64,000 bases of DNA from Maricaulis sp034659015 (lineage in GTDB: Bacteria; Pseudomonadota; Alphaproteobacteria; Caulobacterales; Maricaulaceae). The DNA lies in NCBI GenBank assembly GCA_034659015.1, contig JAYEGL010000012.1, positions 62,001 to 126,000 of the forward strand, written 5' to 3'. Both the position numbers and the translations under genes were made by a program. Of the stretch, positions 43,009 through 53,225 are shown in pieces. Below the pieces are notes generated by a model. The model was not told the origin of the DNA, did no database searches, and saw only the letters and a list, made by a program, of their open reading frames with translations. Position 1 is the stretch's first letter. Every line of letters starts with the position of its first letter.

Positions 43009-43698
43009 TCAGGCGTTGACGTCGAAGGCGTAGCCGGCCGAGCGGACCGTGCGGATGGGATCGCGCTCTTCCTTGGTGTTCAGCGCCTTCCGCAACCGGC
43101 CGACATGGACGTCCACCGTACGCGCCTCGACATAGACGTCCGAGCCCCAGACCGCGTCCAGCAGCTGTTCGCGGGAGAAGACCCGCCCCGGATGCTGCAT
43201 GAGGTAGTCCAGCAGGCGGAACTCGGTCGGCCCGAGATGGATCTCGCGGTCCGAGCGTTTCACCCGGTGCGCGACACGATCCATCGAGATGTCGCCAGCC
43301 GAGATGATGTCCTCGGCAAGCCCCGGGCGGATGCGCCGCAGCACGGCCCGGATACGGGCAAAGAGTTCGGTCATGGAGAAGGGTTTGACGACATAGTCGT
43401 CCGCGCCCGTATCCAGCCCGCGCACCCGGTCTGTCTCCTCGCCGCGCGCCGTGAGCATGATGATCGGCACATTCGCCGTTTCCTGCCGCCCGCGCAGCCG
43501 GCGGCACACTTCGATGCCCGATACCTTGGGCAGCATCCAGTCGACGAGCACCAGGTCCGGCGTGGTCTCCTCGGCCTGGATCAGGGCGTCCTCGCCGTCG
43601 CCGGCGACGGAGACCTGATAGCCTTCCTTTTCCAGATTGTACTGCAACAGGGTGGCGAGGGCGTCTTCGTCTTCGACCACGAGAACTTGAGGCTTCAT
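43009..43698 (-). CDS. phoB: Phosphate regulon response regulator PhoB
   Basis: 229 residues. The receiver domain has Asp53 in LVLVDWMLPK, with the acidic pocket at VVEDED and the K in VVKPFSM. The OmpR-type winged helix includes LGPTEFRLLDYLMQHPGRVF and VDVHVGRLRKAL. Phosphorylated by PhoR under phosphate starvation, it activates Pho-box promoters. The start at 43698 has GGAGATGG upstream. It is the last gene of a run phoR-pstC-pstA-pstB-phoU-phoB on this strand. Confidence 0.96.
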   Translation of the reverse strand: MKPQVLVVEDEDALATLLQYNLEKEGYQVSVAGDGEDALIQAEETTPDLVLVDWMLPKVSGIEVCRRLRGRQETANVPIIMLTARGEETDRVRGLDTGADDYVVKPFSMTELFARIRAVLRRIRPGLAEDIISAGDISMDRVAHRVKRSDREIHLGPTEFRLLDYLMQHPGRVFSREQLLDAVWGSDVYVEARTVDVHVGRLRKALNTKEERDPIRTVRSAGYAFDVNA

Positions 43699-43723
43699 CG
43701 TTCCATCTCCACGATCAAGGTCA

Positions 43724-44410
43724 TCAAGGCTTGGCGTCATCCACCTCGAGCGGACCGGCCGTCACCATGAAGTGCACGGCCTCGGCGACGTTCGTCGCGT
43801 GATCGCCGATCCGCTCGAGATTCTTGGCCACGAAAAGAATATGGACGCCCGGCTCGACCAGGCCCGGGTCCTCGGTCATGCTCATCAGCATTTCGCGGAC
43901 CAGCGTGTTGTAACGCTCGTCAACCTCGTCATCGGTGCGCCAGACACGGATCGCCGGCTCGACGTCGGCCGAAGACAGCGCGTCGAGCACTTCGTGCAAT
44001 TGCTTGATGACGATCGCGCCCAGCCGGTCCACCTGGTCGGTCAGCGACAAGGGCGCATACTCGGACAGGTCCTCGGCCCGATAGGCGATATTCTTGGCCA
44101 GATCGCCGACACGTTCCAGATCGCTGGCGATCTTGAGCGCGGAAATCGTCATGCGCAGATCGGTCGCGAGCGGCTGGCGCAGCGCAAACAGGCGCAGCAC
44201 CCGCTTCTCGATCTCGTCCTGCATCGCATTGACCTGTTTTTCGCGCTGGCGGACACCGGGCACAACGCTGGCATCCCGGCGCACAATGGCGCTCAGCGCG
44301 GTTTCCAGCTGGGTCTCGACCAGACCGCCCATGCGGGCGAGATCGTCGCCGAGCTGGTCCAGTTCCTCGCCATAGGCGGTGACGATGTGTGCAGTCTTGG
44401 ACAGCGCCAT
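43724..44410 (-). CDS. phoU: PhoU, phosphate signalling adaptor
   Basis: 228 residues: two three-helix bundles with the conserved GDLAKNIAYRAEDL and ERIGDHATNVAEAVHFMV metal-binding ExxxD-type motifs. PhoU links Pst transporter status to PhoR, holding PhoR off when phosphate is high. It sits between pstB and phoB, 28 bp and 25 bp from each. Confidence 0.96.
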   Translation of the reverse strand: MALSKTAHIVTAYGEELDQLGDDLARMGGLVETQLETALSAIVRRDASVVPGVRQREKQVNAMQDEIEKRVLRLFALRQPLATDLRMTISALKIASDLERVGDLAKNIAYRAEDLSEYAPLSLTDQVDRLGAIVIKQLHEVLDALSSADVEPAIRVWRTDDEVDERYNTLVREMLMSMTEDPGLVEPGVHILFVAKNLERIGDHATNVAEAVHFMVTAGPLEVDDAKP

Positions 44411-44438
44411 TGCGCTACCTCCTCAAATGGGGACAGGC

Positions 44439-45254
<816 letters not shown>

Positions 45255-45258
45255 GGGG

Positions 45259-47007
45259 CTACCATCTCCGCTCGAAACGGCGGCGCAGATAGATCGCCAG
45301 GGCATTGAAGCCGATCATCAGCGCCAGAAGAACAAGAATGGCCGCGGCGGTCCGCGCCTCGAAGGCCCGCTCGGCACCGTCCGACCAGAGGAAAACCTGC
45401 ACGGGCATCACCGTGGCCGGCTGGGTCAGGCCTTCCAGGCCCAGCGTCGGCGCATCGGCGATGAAGGCGACCATGCCGATCATCAAGAGCGGCGCGGTCT
45501 CGCCCAGCGCCTGGGCCAGGCCGATGATCGAGCCGGTGAGAATGCCCGGTGCCGCAAGCGGCAGCACATGGTGGAAGACCGACTGGGTTTTGGACGCCCC
45601 CACGGCCAGTGCCGCCTGGCGGATCGACTGCGGCACCGCCTTCAGTGCGGCGCGCGACGCGATGATCACGGTCGGGAGGGTCATCAAGGAGAGCACCAGG
45701 CCGCCCACCAGAGGCGCCGAACGCGGCAGACCGAACGCATTGATGAAGACCGCCAGGCCCAGAAGGCCGAACACGATGGAGGGCACAGCCGCCAGATTGT
45801 TGATATTGACCTCGATCAGGTCGGTCAGCCGGTTCTTCGGAGCGTACTCCTCCAGATAGACGGCCGTGAAGACGCCGACCGGCACCGACAGGAAGATGGT
45901 GATCAGCATGGTCAGGATCGAGCCGAACAACGCCCCCTTCACACCGGCGAGTTCGGGCTCGCGGCTGTCCGCATTGGTAAAGAGATAGGTGTTGAAATCG
46001 GTGCTGATCCGGCCGCGGTCGTCCAGCGCCCGCGTCCACACGATCGTCTGGTCGTCCACCCGCCGCCGGCTCTCCGGCGTCTCTATAACGTAGAGCGTCC
46101 ACGCGCCGGCGCCGGCCTGCATACCGGCCGGCTCGCCCAGCATGGCCTCGCCCCGCGCCGTCATCCCGTCGCTGTCCAGCGCCGTCAGGCGGACCGTCGC
46201 GCCTTCGAGTTCGACCAGGACGCTGGGCAGTTCGTCGCCCAGTTCGATCCGGCCACCCGCAGCAGCCATCTGATCGCGCAGATCGGCAGCCTCGCCATCA
46301 TAGCGCTCCGCCTCGTAGCGGGCATCTTCGGCCTCTTCGCCCTCAAGCGCGGCGGCCCGGTCACGGGCCTGTGCGGCGCGGGCTTCGAGCGCGGCGACTT
46401 CCGCCTGCAGCATGCCCGTGGCCTGTTCGACCAGTCCGGCGAAATCGGGTTCGCTCGAGCGGATCGCGAGCCCGCTGCCATCGGCGTCGACGGTGAGACG
46501 GCCATCCGTGTCCGGCGTCCGGTCCTCGACCAGGCGGCCCTTGAGATAGAGATCGAGATCGTCGGCGATCGGCATGCGGAAGGTGCGGGTCTCACCGACC
46601 AGGGCCGGGTCCTCGAGCACGGCGTCCATCAGGCGGGTGGCGTTGAGCGGCGTGTAGAGGCTGAAGAGGTTGCGCAGGTCGCGGCGCGAGGTGACGTCGG
46701 GAAACTCGGCGCGGATCGCATCCTGCAGAACCCGGCTGTAGGCGCCCCGGCGCAGTGACGCCTCGCTGCCATCGCCATTGGGGTCGACGATGTCGCGATC
46801 CAGTTCGACCGTCAGGACGAGCTGGTTCACCGTAAAGGCCGGCAGGCCCTGGGACAGGATCGAGGCCAGCAGGACGAGCAGGATGCCGACCGCCGACGCC
46901 ACCGCGGCCAGCCCGGCGGCGCGGAAGCGCAGCTCGGCCCGGTAGCGCCGCGGCAGATGCCGGGTCACCGCGTCACGAATGGACGTGCTGTCGGAGGTAT
47001 CAGTCAT
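45259..47007 (-). CDS. pstA: Phosphate transporter permease PstA with enlarged periplasmic domain
   Basis: 582 residues, about twice the size of E. coli PstA (296). A DUF3333-like N-terminal region with one helix (AAVASAVGILLVLLASILSQ) precedes about 310 periplasmic residues. These include an Ala/Arg/Glu-rich coiled coil (ALEARAAQARDRAAALEGEE) that I do not recall in typical DUF3333-type PstA. The C-terminal six-helix permease has the ABC EAA loop (ASRAALKAVPQSIRQAALAVG) and ends RRRFERRW. It is preceded by PstC, overlapping by 8 bp. Confidence 0.93.
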   Translation of the reverse strand: MTDTSDSTSIRDAVTRHLPRRYRAELRFRAAGLAAVASAVGILLVLLASILSQGLPAFTVNQLVLTVELDRDIVDPNGDGSEASLRRGAYSRVLQDAIRAEFPDVTSRRDLRNLFSLYTPLNATRLMDAVLEDPALVGETRTFRMPIADDLDLYLKGRLVEDRTPDTDGRLTVDADGSGLAIRSSEPDFAGLVEQATGMLQAEVAALEARAAQARDRAAALEGEEAEDARYEAERYDGEAADLRDQMAAAGGRIELGDELPSVLVELEGATVRLTALDSDGMTARGEAMLGEPAGMQAGAGAWTLYVIETPESRRRVDDQTIVWTRALDDRGRISTDFNTYLFTNADSREPELAGVKGALFGSILTMLITIFLSVPVGVFTAVYLEEYAPKNRLTDLIEVNINNLAAVPSIVFGLLGLAVFINAFGLPRSAPLVGGLVLSLMTLPTVIIASRAALKAVPQSIRQAALAVGASKTQSVFHHVLPLAAPGILTGSIIGLAQALGETAPLLMIGMVAFIADAPTLGLEGLTQPATVMPVQVFLWSDGAERAFEARTAAAILVLLALMIGFNALAIYLRRRFERRW

Positions 47008-48700
47008 ATTTTTCCCGGTATCTCTGTACCACGCGCAGGGCGATGACGTTCATGATCAGGGTGATGACGAAAAGCACGAGGCCGAGCGCGAAGGCCGACA
47101 GTGTCTTGGGGCTGTCGAACTCCTGGTCGCCGGTCAGCAGCATGACGATCTGCACGGTGATCGTGGTCACCGATTCAAGCGGATTGGCCGTCAGATTGGC
47201 GCCCTGCCCGGCTGCCATGACCACGATCATGGTTTCCCCCACCGCACGGGACACGCCCAGCAGGATGGCACCGACAATGCCCGGCAGCGCCGCCGGCATG
47301 ACGACACGGGTGATGGTCTCCGAGCGCGTGGCGCCCATGGCGTAGGAGCCGTCGCGCAGGCTTTGCGGCACCGAATTGATGACGTCGTCGGACAGGGAGG
47401 AAATGAAGGGAATGATCATCACACCCATCACCAGACCGGCCGAGAGCGCGCTCTGGGTCACCACATCGTCAAAGCCCAGCCAGGTGAACAGGCTGCGGAT
47501 CGCCGGGCCCACGGTCAACAGGGCGAAGAAGCCGTAGACGACGGTGGGAATGCCGGCGAGGATTTCCAGCACGGGCTTGGCCGTCGCCCGGAAACGCGGC
47601 CCGGCGTATTCGGACAGGTAGATCGCGGAGAGCAGACCGACAGGCACCGCCACGACCATCGCGATCAGGGTAATCAGCGCCGTACCGGCAAACAGCGGTA
47701 CGGCCCCGAAAGCGCCGGACTGGCCCACCTGATCGGCGCGCAGCGCAATCTGCGGCGACCATTGCAGGCCGAACAGGAATTCCGAGACGGGCACGCTGGA
47801 AAAGAAGCGGATGCTCTCGAAGAGCAGCGAGAAAACGATGCCCACCGTGGTGAGAATGGCCAGCACCGAAGACAGGAGCAGAAGCCCGGTAATCAGGCGC
47901 TCCACATTGTTGCGGGCCCGGAAGTCGGGCGCCACCTGGTGGCGCGTGACGAGGAGCCCCGCTCCGGCCAGCAGGAGGGCCGCAGCACTGACCAGGTAGC
48001 GGATGCGGTCCTGGTAGCGTGAAACGATGCGAGCCGCAGCGTTCAGCTCGGCGCTTTCACGGCTCGACAACTCGCCCCCGGCGATCTGCATGGCGTCCGA
48101 CAGGAAAAGCTGACGCCGTTCGCGCGGGGCCTGGACAAGTTCGAAACCCGCCAGCTCGCGCATCGAGGCGCCGTTTTGCTCGGCCGTATCGCCGACAGCC
48201 TCCACGAGGCTGGCCCGGCGGGCGATCGCCGCCTCTTCCGCCGCCGTCGCCGAATTGAGCGCTTCCAGCTGGTCCTGCCGCAATTCCTCGAGGCGCGCCG
48301 GCCGGCGGTCGGTGCCACTGGCATTGCGCAGCCGCTGCATGTCCTCGCCGATCGCACCGACGCGCTCGCGCAGCTGGATCGCGGCGCCGCGGAACTCCTG
48401 GTATTCGGCGTCGGACAGAAGGCGTTCCTCGAGCCGCTCGTTCATGGCGGCCGCCTCGCGCTGCAGCTCGGCGAAGGTCAGACGCTCCACGAGCTCGGCA
48501 CCGAACAGGCCGTAGACCGCCAGCAGGAGGAAGGCCGGCAAGCCCGTCCATATCGCGACGTAGTAGCCGTGATAATTGGGCAGGGAGTGCAGCTGGACCG
48601 TATGGCCGGAAACGGCGCCGACTGCCCGCGAACGGCCGACATAGAATCCGCCTGCGAGCATGACGATGACCACAAGGGCAACGATGGCGATCACTGACAT
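47000..48700 (-). CDS. pstC: Phosphate transporter permease PstC with N-terminal periplasmic coiled coil
   Basis: 566 residues against 319 in E. coli. Two N-terminal helices (VIAIVALVVIVMLAGGFYV; IWTGLPAFLLLAVYGLFG) are followed by a 170-residue periplasmic segment of heptad-rich helices (AELQREAAAMNERLEERLLS, then RPARLEELRQDQLEAL), another helix near 245-260, and then the PstC permease domain (RADQVGQSGAFGAVPLFAGT and the EAA loop VPQSLRDGSYAMGATRSETI). The extra domain matches that of PstA in position and kind, so they may pair. Three PhoB half-sites lie 81-109 bp upstream of its start. Confidence 0.93.
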   Translation of the reverse strand: MSVIAIVALVVIVMLAGGFYVGRSRAVGAVSGHTVQLHSLPNYHGYYVAIWTGLPAFLLLAVYGLFGAELVERLTFAELQREAAAMNERLEERLLSDAEYQEFRGAAIQLRERVGAIGEDMQRLRNASGTDRRPARLEELRQDQLEALNSATAAEEAAIARRASLVEAVGDTAEQNGASMRELAGFELVQAPRERRQLFLSDAMQIAGGELSSRESAELNAAARIVSRYQDRIRYLVSAAALLLAGAGLLVTRHQVAPDFRARNNVERLITGLLLLSSVLAILTTVGIVFSLLFESIRFFSSVPVSEFLFGLQWSPQIALRADQVGQSGAFGAVPLFAGTALITLIAMVVAVPVGLLSAIYLSEYAGPRFRATAKPVLEILAGIPTVVYGFFALLTVGPAIRSLFTWLGFDDVVTQSALSAGLVMGVMIIPFISSLSDDVINSVPQSLRDGSYAMGATRSETITRVVMPAALPGIVGAILLGVSRAVGETMIVVMAAGQGANLTANPLESVTTITVQIVMLLTGDQEFDSPKTLSAFALGLVLFVITLIMNVIALRVVQRYREKYD

Positions 48701-48780
48701 TCAGGGTGTCCTTCGGACGTCCGGCATCGGACCGGCTGCTCGGCAGGCGTGACAGGTACAGGGTGTCGCGCGCCCCGTTT

Positions 48781-48809
48781 ATGACAGAGTCGCTACAGTT
48801 TTGTGACAG
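48781..48809 (-). promoter_or_regulatory. Pho box upstream of pstC
   Basis: On the minus strand three 7-bp half-sites, CTGTCAC (48803-48809), CTGTAGC (48792-48798) and CTGTCAT (48781-48787), are spaced exactly 11 bp, the PhoB pattern. They end 81 bp before the pstC start. Confidence 0.88.
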
Positions 48810-48834
48810 TCGGCAGCCTGTCTGCAGATGCCGG

Positions 48835-50235
48835 CTATTGCAACGGCTCGGCGACCGTCGCGCGGGCGGCTGCCGGCACGGGCAGAAACACCGAAAAGAC
48901 CGACCCTGCACCCGGCGCACTCTCGACGGTAAAGCCGCCGCGGTGCCGGTTGACGATGTGCTTCACGATGGCCAGTCCCAGCCCGGTCCCCTCCTTCGGC
49001 CCGCTTTTCTGGCCGTCGACCCGGTAGAAGCGCTCGGACAGGCGCGGCAGGTTGCGCCGTTCGATCCCCTTGCCCTGGTCCTGCACGCGCACGGCCACAT
49101 AGCGTTCGCGCGGTTCCGACGCCGGCGCGGCGAGGGTCAGACGGCTGGCTCCTTCGCCCAGAACCGGATCCGGCCGCTCGGCCTCGTCGCGCGCCGTCGG
49201 CCCGGTGACCTCGATGCGGATCGCCGAGCCTTCCGGCGAATACTTGATGGCGTTCTCGACCAGGTTGAGTATGACTTCCATGAGCTGGTCGCGATCGCCG
49301 ACAACCGTTTCTCCGGCCCGGGCAGAGGACACGGTCAGCCCGATCGACTTCTCCTCCAGCTGCGGACGCAGATAGTCACGTACGTCTTCGACCAGGGCCA
49401 CCAGGTCCGTCTCGCTATTGGGCGGCACATGCTCGTCCATCTCGACACGCGACAGGGAGAGAAGGTCGTTGATGAGGCGCTGCATCCGTTCGGTCTGGTC
49501 GAACATGATGCCGAGGAAGCGCTCGCGCGCCTCGCTGTCATCCTTGGCGTGGCCGCGCAGCGTCTCGATGAAGCCGGCCAGCGATGCCAGCGGGGTCCGC
49601 AATTCATGGCTTGCATTGGCCAGGAAATCGGCACGCATGCGATCGGCCCGCTTGATCGAGGTCTCGTCGGACAGCACCAGCATGGCGCGCCAGGGCAACG
49701 CCGGATCGTCATCGGCCGAAAGGGGCGCCACGAAGGCGCGGACATGGCTCTCGACCGGCGCCATCATGGAATACTCTACCGGATCGACGGCCTGGCCGCG
49801 CAGCGCCGTGCTGACCGCCTCGAGCACCTGGGGCTGGCGCAGCACCGCCGACAGATGGCCGGCTGCCGATCCCAGGCCGAGGAATTCCCGCGCGGCCGGA
49901 TTGGCCAGTTCGATCCGTCCGCCCGCCCCGATCAGCAGAACCGGGATGGGCAGGCTGTCCAGCATGTGCTGTGCCCGCATCAGCGGGTCGGGCCGGACGC
50001 GGTTCTCGGCATCCGTTTTCGCTGCGGCTTCCGGATTCAGCGTTGTCGAAACCGTGAGGTAGTAGAAGGTCGACAGGGCCGCGATGGTGGCGATTGCCAC
50101 GAGCGTCTCCACGAAACCCAGCTCGCCGAATATCCAGAACAGCAGGATGACGATCGCGCCCAACGCCGCAACGGCCGCCGTATCGCGGCGGCGAATCCGG
50201 ATCAGAGGCCGGTCGTCGGCGGGGTCCTGCCTCAT
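48835..50235 (-). CDS. phoR: Phosphate regulon sensor kinase PhoR
   Basis: 466 residues. Two N-terminal helices (about 20-60) anchor it with almost no periplasmic part, as in PhoR. A PAS domain (about 85-195) leads to the HisKA H box DFLANASHELRTPL with His210, then the ATPase N box EVILNLVENAIKYSPEG, G1 QDQGKGIE and G2 GTGLGLAIVKHIV. It signals to PhoB. I chose the ATG at 50235 (MRQDPADDRPLIRIRRRD); upstream Met codons add 40 residues without homology. It is the first gene of the pho run, separated from pstC by the Pho box. Confidence 0.95.
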   Translation of the reverse strand: MRQDPADDRPLIRIRRRDTAAVAALGAIVILLFWIFGELGFVETLVAIATIAALSTFYYLTVSTTLNPEAAAKTDAENRVRPDPLMRAQHMLDSLPIPVLLIGAGGRIELANPAAREFLGLGSAAGHLSAVLRQPQVLEAVSTALRGQAVDPVEYSMMAPVESHVRAFVAPLSADDDPALPWRAMLVLSDETSIKRADRMRADFLANASHELRTPLASLAGFIETLRGHAKDDSEARERFLGIMFDQTERMQRLINDLLSLSRVEMDEHVPPNSETDLVALVEDVRDYLRPQLEEKSIGLTVSSARAGETVVGDRDQLMEVILNLVENAIKYSPEGSAIRIEVTGPTARDEAERPDPVLGEGASRLTLAAPASEPRERYVAVRVQDQGKGIERRNLPRLSERFYRVDGQKSGPKEGTGLGLAIVKHIVNRHRGGFTVESAPGAGSVFSVFLPVPAAARATVAEPLQ

Positions 50236-50446
50236 TCTGACTCCGTTGCATCCATTGGAAGGCGCAGGGGCATCTAACAAAAAAATAAGTGCCCAAAGGC
50301 ATCCTCGCGTTCTATCGCATATTCGCTGGGTCGCGCGAAGCCGCAACGCCATCACAGGGATGGGCCGCGCCAGGGTTTACATCTCGAAAATCGAGAGAGT
50401 TTTCATGCCATTCGATCATCATTTAGTGTTTTTCGATAAAAATCTA

Positions 50447-50474
50447 TTGACTTTCGAGATGCGGCGCCTAGGAT
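50447..50474 (+). promoter_or_regulatory. Candidate promoter of the RND efflux operon
   Basis: TTGACT (50447-50452), 16 bp spacer, TAGGAT (50469-50474), about 40 bp before the ATG at 50513. A perfect CTCGA/TCGAG palindrome (50383-50395) lies about 60 bp upstream and could be an operator. No regulator gene is adjacent, so its identity is open. The 277 bp between phoR and this operon hold nothing else I can name. Confidence 0.5.
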
Positions 50475-50512
50475 GCGATCATCATCGAGATCGTGACGTG
50501 CGGGGACAACGC

Positions 50513-51913
50513 ATGCGTAAAAGTTTGTTAGTAGTGGCTACGGCCCTTGCCACGGCGTCCTGCGCCAGCCTCCCGGCCTACCAGGCCGGGGACGGGCTTC
50601 CGCCCGCGCCGGCGGAATGGTCGGCCATACCTCAGGATGCCGGTGCCGAGGCGGCCCGGGACTGGGTTGCCGAACTCGGCGACGCCCGGCTGTCCGGGCT
50701 GATCGACGAGGCATTCCAGACCAATCCCAGCCTCAACCAGTCCTTCGCGCGCTATCGCGCCGCCCGGGCCGCCGCCCGGGTTGCCGGTGCCAACCGCCTG
50801 CCTTCACTGAATGCCGGCCTGGACTACACGCGGACCGAGCCGAATGTCGGCTCGGGCAGCGACAGTTTCTCTCTCGGCCTGTCCACCTCGTGGGAAGCCG
50901 ATCTGTGGGGCCGCGTCGCCGATGGCGCCAATGCCGCATCGCTCGATGCGGAAGCGGCCGCCGACGATGTCCGCGCCTCCCAGCTGTCTGTGGCCGGCCT
51001 GGTCGCCAAGAGCTGGTTCGCGCTGATCGAGGCGCATCTCCAGACCGACCTGGCCGAACGCGATGTGGAAACGCGCCAGGCATCGCTCAACCTGACCGAA
51101 CGGCGTTTCGCGCGCGGTCTGGTGCGCAGTTCCGACGTCCGCACGGCGCGCAGCGCGCTGGCCTCTTCGGAAGCCGCGCTCGCCTCGCGCCGCCGCGCCG
51201 AAGCGGCCGCATCGCGCAGCCTGGAAGCCCTGCTGGGCCGCTATCCGGGCGCCCGCCTTGCGCCGGAGGGCGACTTTCCGGCACTCGGCACACTCGGGGG
51301 CCTGGGTACGCCCCAAGCCATGCTGTCGCGCCGTCCCGATATCCGCGCCGCCGAACGCCGCCTGCAGGCCGCCGGCCTGCGCGCCGACGCCGCCCGCAAG
51401 GCGCTCTATCCCAGCCTCTCGCTGAGCGGCGGATCGGGCACGGGCGGCGCCGATGCGAGCGACATGTTCGACCTCGACACGCTGGTCTCAAGCCTGACCA
51501 CGTCGATTGCCGGCCCGATTTTCAACGGCGGTTCGCTGCGCGGTGCCCGCGATCAGGCCCAGGCCAATGCCGAAGCCCAGCTCGCCGGTTACGTCTCCAC
51601 GGTGCTCACGGCCTGGCAGGAAGCGGAAAACGCGATCCATGCCGACGCCATCCTGGAGCAGCGGGTGGAAAACCTGCGTCAGGCCTATGAGGAAGCGGCC
51701 GAAGCCGAAAACCTCGTGGTTCGCCAGTATGCCAGCGGCGTTGCGACGATCTTCGATCTGATCAACGCCCAATCCCGGCGCATCAGCGCCGAAAGCCAGT
51801 ACATCACGGCCCGTGCCGACCGCGCGGCCAACCGTGTTGATCTCTATCTCGCCATCGCCGGCGATTTCTCCGCGGCCCAGTCCGCAGATCCGGCCGCCCC
51901 GACAGGAGAATAA
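50513..51913 (+). CDS. RND efflux outer-membrane factor (NodT/OprM family)
   Basis: 466 residues. The lipobox ATASC gives an N-terminal lipoprotein signal. The OMF repeats follow: DWVAELGDARLSGLIDEAFQ, PSLNAGLDYTRTEP and GLSTSWEADLWGRV in the first half, LLSRRPDI and KALYPSLSLSGG in the second, with the ending ASGVATIFDLINAQSRRISA. It is the trimeric outer-membrane channel of the operon. The start ATG at 50513 has GGGGA upstream. The next gene starts 2 bp after its stop. Confidence 0.95.
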   Translation: MRKSLLVVATALATASCASLPAYQAGDGLPPAPAEWSAIPQDAGAEAARDWVAELGDARLSGLIDEAFQTNPSLNQSFARYRAARAAARVAGANRLPSLNAGLDYTRTEPNVGSGSDSFSLGLSTSWEADLWGRVADGANAASLDAEAAADDVRASQLSVAGLVAKSWFALIEAHLQTDLAERDVETRQASLNLTERRFARGLVRSSDVRTARSALASSEAALASRRRAEAAASRSLEALLGRYPGARLAPEGDFPALGTLGGLGTPQAMLSRRPDIRAAERRLQAAGLRADAARKALYPSLSLSGGSGTGGADASDMFDLDTLVSSLTTSIAGPIFNGGSLRGARDQAQANAEAQLAGYVSTVLTAWQEAENAIHADAILEQRVENLRQAYEEAAEAENLVVRQYASGVATIFDLINAQSRRISAESQYITARADRAANRVDLYLAIAGDFSAAQSADPAAPTGE

Positions 51914-51915
51914 TC

Positions 51916-53199
51916 ATGGGTAAGCTCATCGGACGTATCGTGATCATCGGCGGCGTGGCCGTCATCGGCATCGCGGTCATCTTCATGCTGTTCGCCACCC
52001 AGCCCCAGCCCCAGCGGGCGAATTCCGCGCCGCGCCCCGTCGCGGTCTTCGTGGAAGAGGCTCAGAGCGGCCAGGTGGCCCTCACCGTGACCTCCCAGGG
52101 CGAGGCCCAGCCGCGCACCCAGATCAATCTGGTGCCCCAGGTGGCCGGCCGGATCACCTATGTGAACCCGGACTTCATCGAGGGCGGTTTCTTCGAGGCC
52201 GGCGAAACCCTGATCCAGATCGACGACGCCGACTACCGTCTGGCCGTGACCCGGGCCTCGGCCCAGGTCGCCCAGGCCGAACAGGCCCTGGCCCGCGAAC
52301 AGGCGGAATCCGACCTGGCCGCCAGCGAATGGGAAGAACTGGGCGAAGGCGAAGGCGAAGCCTCGGCCCTGACCCTGCGCGAACCGCAGCTGGCGGACGC
52401 GCGGGCCCAGCTGGCGGCGGCAGAAGCCTCGCTGCAGGAAGCCCGCCTCAACCTCCAGCGCACCCGCATCTCTGCCCCCTTCGAAGGCCGCGTGCGTTCG
52501 AAGAATGCCGATCTCGGCCAGTATGTCTCGCCGGGCACCAATCTGGGCCAGGTCTTCTCGACGGACCGGGTGATGGTGCGCCTGCCGCTGACCGACCACG
52601 ACCTGGGCCTTCTGGGCATTCCGGTCGCCTACAACGCCATGGGCGATGACGACGCCGGCATCCCGGTCGTCCTGTCGGCAACGCTCGCGGGCCAACGCCA
52701 TGAATGGCAGGGCCGCATCACGCGGACCGACAGCGCGATCGATCCGCAGACGCGGGTGCTGTACGCCATCGCCGAGGTCGAAGATCCCTATGGCGCGGCC
52801 GCACAGGAAGGCGCGCCCCTGGCCGTCGGCCTGTTCGTCAGCGCGACCATCCAGGGCCGCGAGATCGACAACGCCTATATCATCCCGCGCAACGCCCTGC
52901 GTGGCGAGGACAGCGTCTACATCGTCCGCGAGGGCGGTTTGATGGAGATCCACACGGTCAACATCATCGACTCCAGCCCGGACCGCGTCGTCGTGTCCAG
53001 CGGTGTCGATGGCGGCGACCTGGTCGTGGTGTCCCCGCTCCGCGGTGCCAGCGACGGCATGAGCGTTCACACCTACGATGCCGATGGCGAGCAACTGGAC
53101 GCCTATTCGGCCACCTATGAAGACACGCCGGACGGCGAAGACGAAGAAGACGCCACGGACGGCAGCGACGGCGAGAATGCCGTGGCGAGTGCCGGCTAG
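51916..53199 (+). CDS. RND efflux periplasmic adaptor
   Basis: 427 residues. One N-terminal helix (IVIIGGVAVIGIAVIFMLFA) anchors it without a lipobox. Lipoyl half-domains (EGGFFEAGETLIQIDDADYR; TRISAPFEGRVRSKNADLGQ) enclose a short coiled coil (about 105-180). A beta-barrel and membrane-proximal domain follow, and the last ~40 residues are Asp/Glu-rich. It bridges the RND pump and the OMF. It is the second gene of the operon, 26 bp before the RND gene. Confidence 0.94.
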   Translation: MGKLIGRIVIIGGVAVIGIAVIFMLFATQPQPQRANSAPRPVAVFVEEAQSGQVALTVTSQGEAQPRTQINLVPQVAGRITYVNPDFIEGGFFEAGETLIQIDDADYRLAVTRASAQVAQAEQALAREQAESDLAASEWEELGEGEGEASALTLREPQLADARAQLAAAEASLQEARLNLQRTRISAPFEGRVRSKNADLGQYVSPGTNLGQVFSTDRVMVRLPLTDHDLGLLGIPVAYNAMGDDDAGIPVVLSATLAGQRHEWQGRITRTDSAIDPQTRVLYAIAEVEDPYGAAAQEGAPLAVGLFVSATIQGREIDNAYIIPRNALRGEDSVYIVREGGLMEIHTVNIIDSSPDRVVVSSGVDGGDLVVVSPLRGASDGMSVHTYDADGEQLDAYSATYEDTPDGEDEEDATDGSDGENAVASAG

Positions 53200-53225
53200 G
53201 CCCGACGGCTCAAGAGGAGGCGGCC

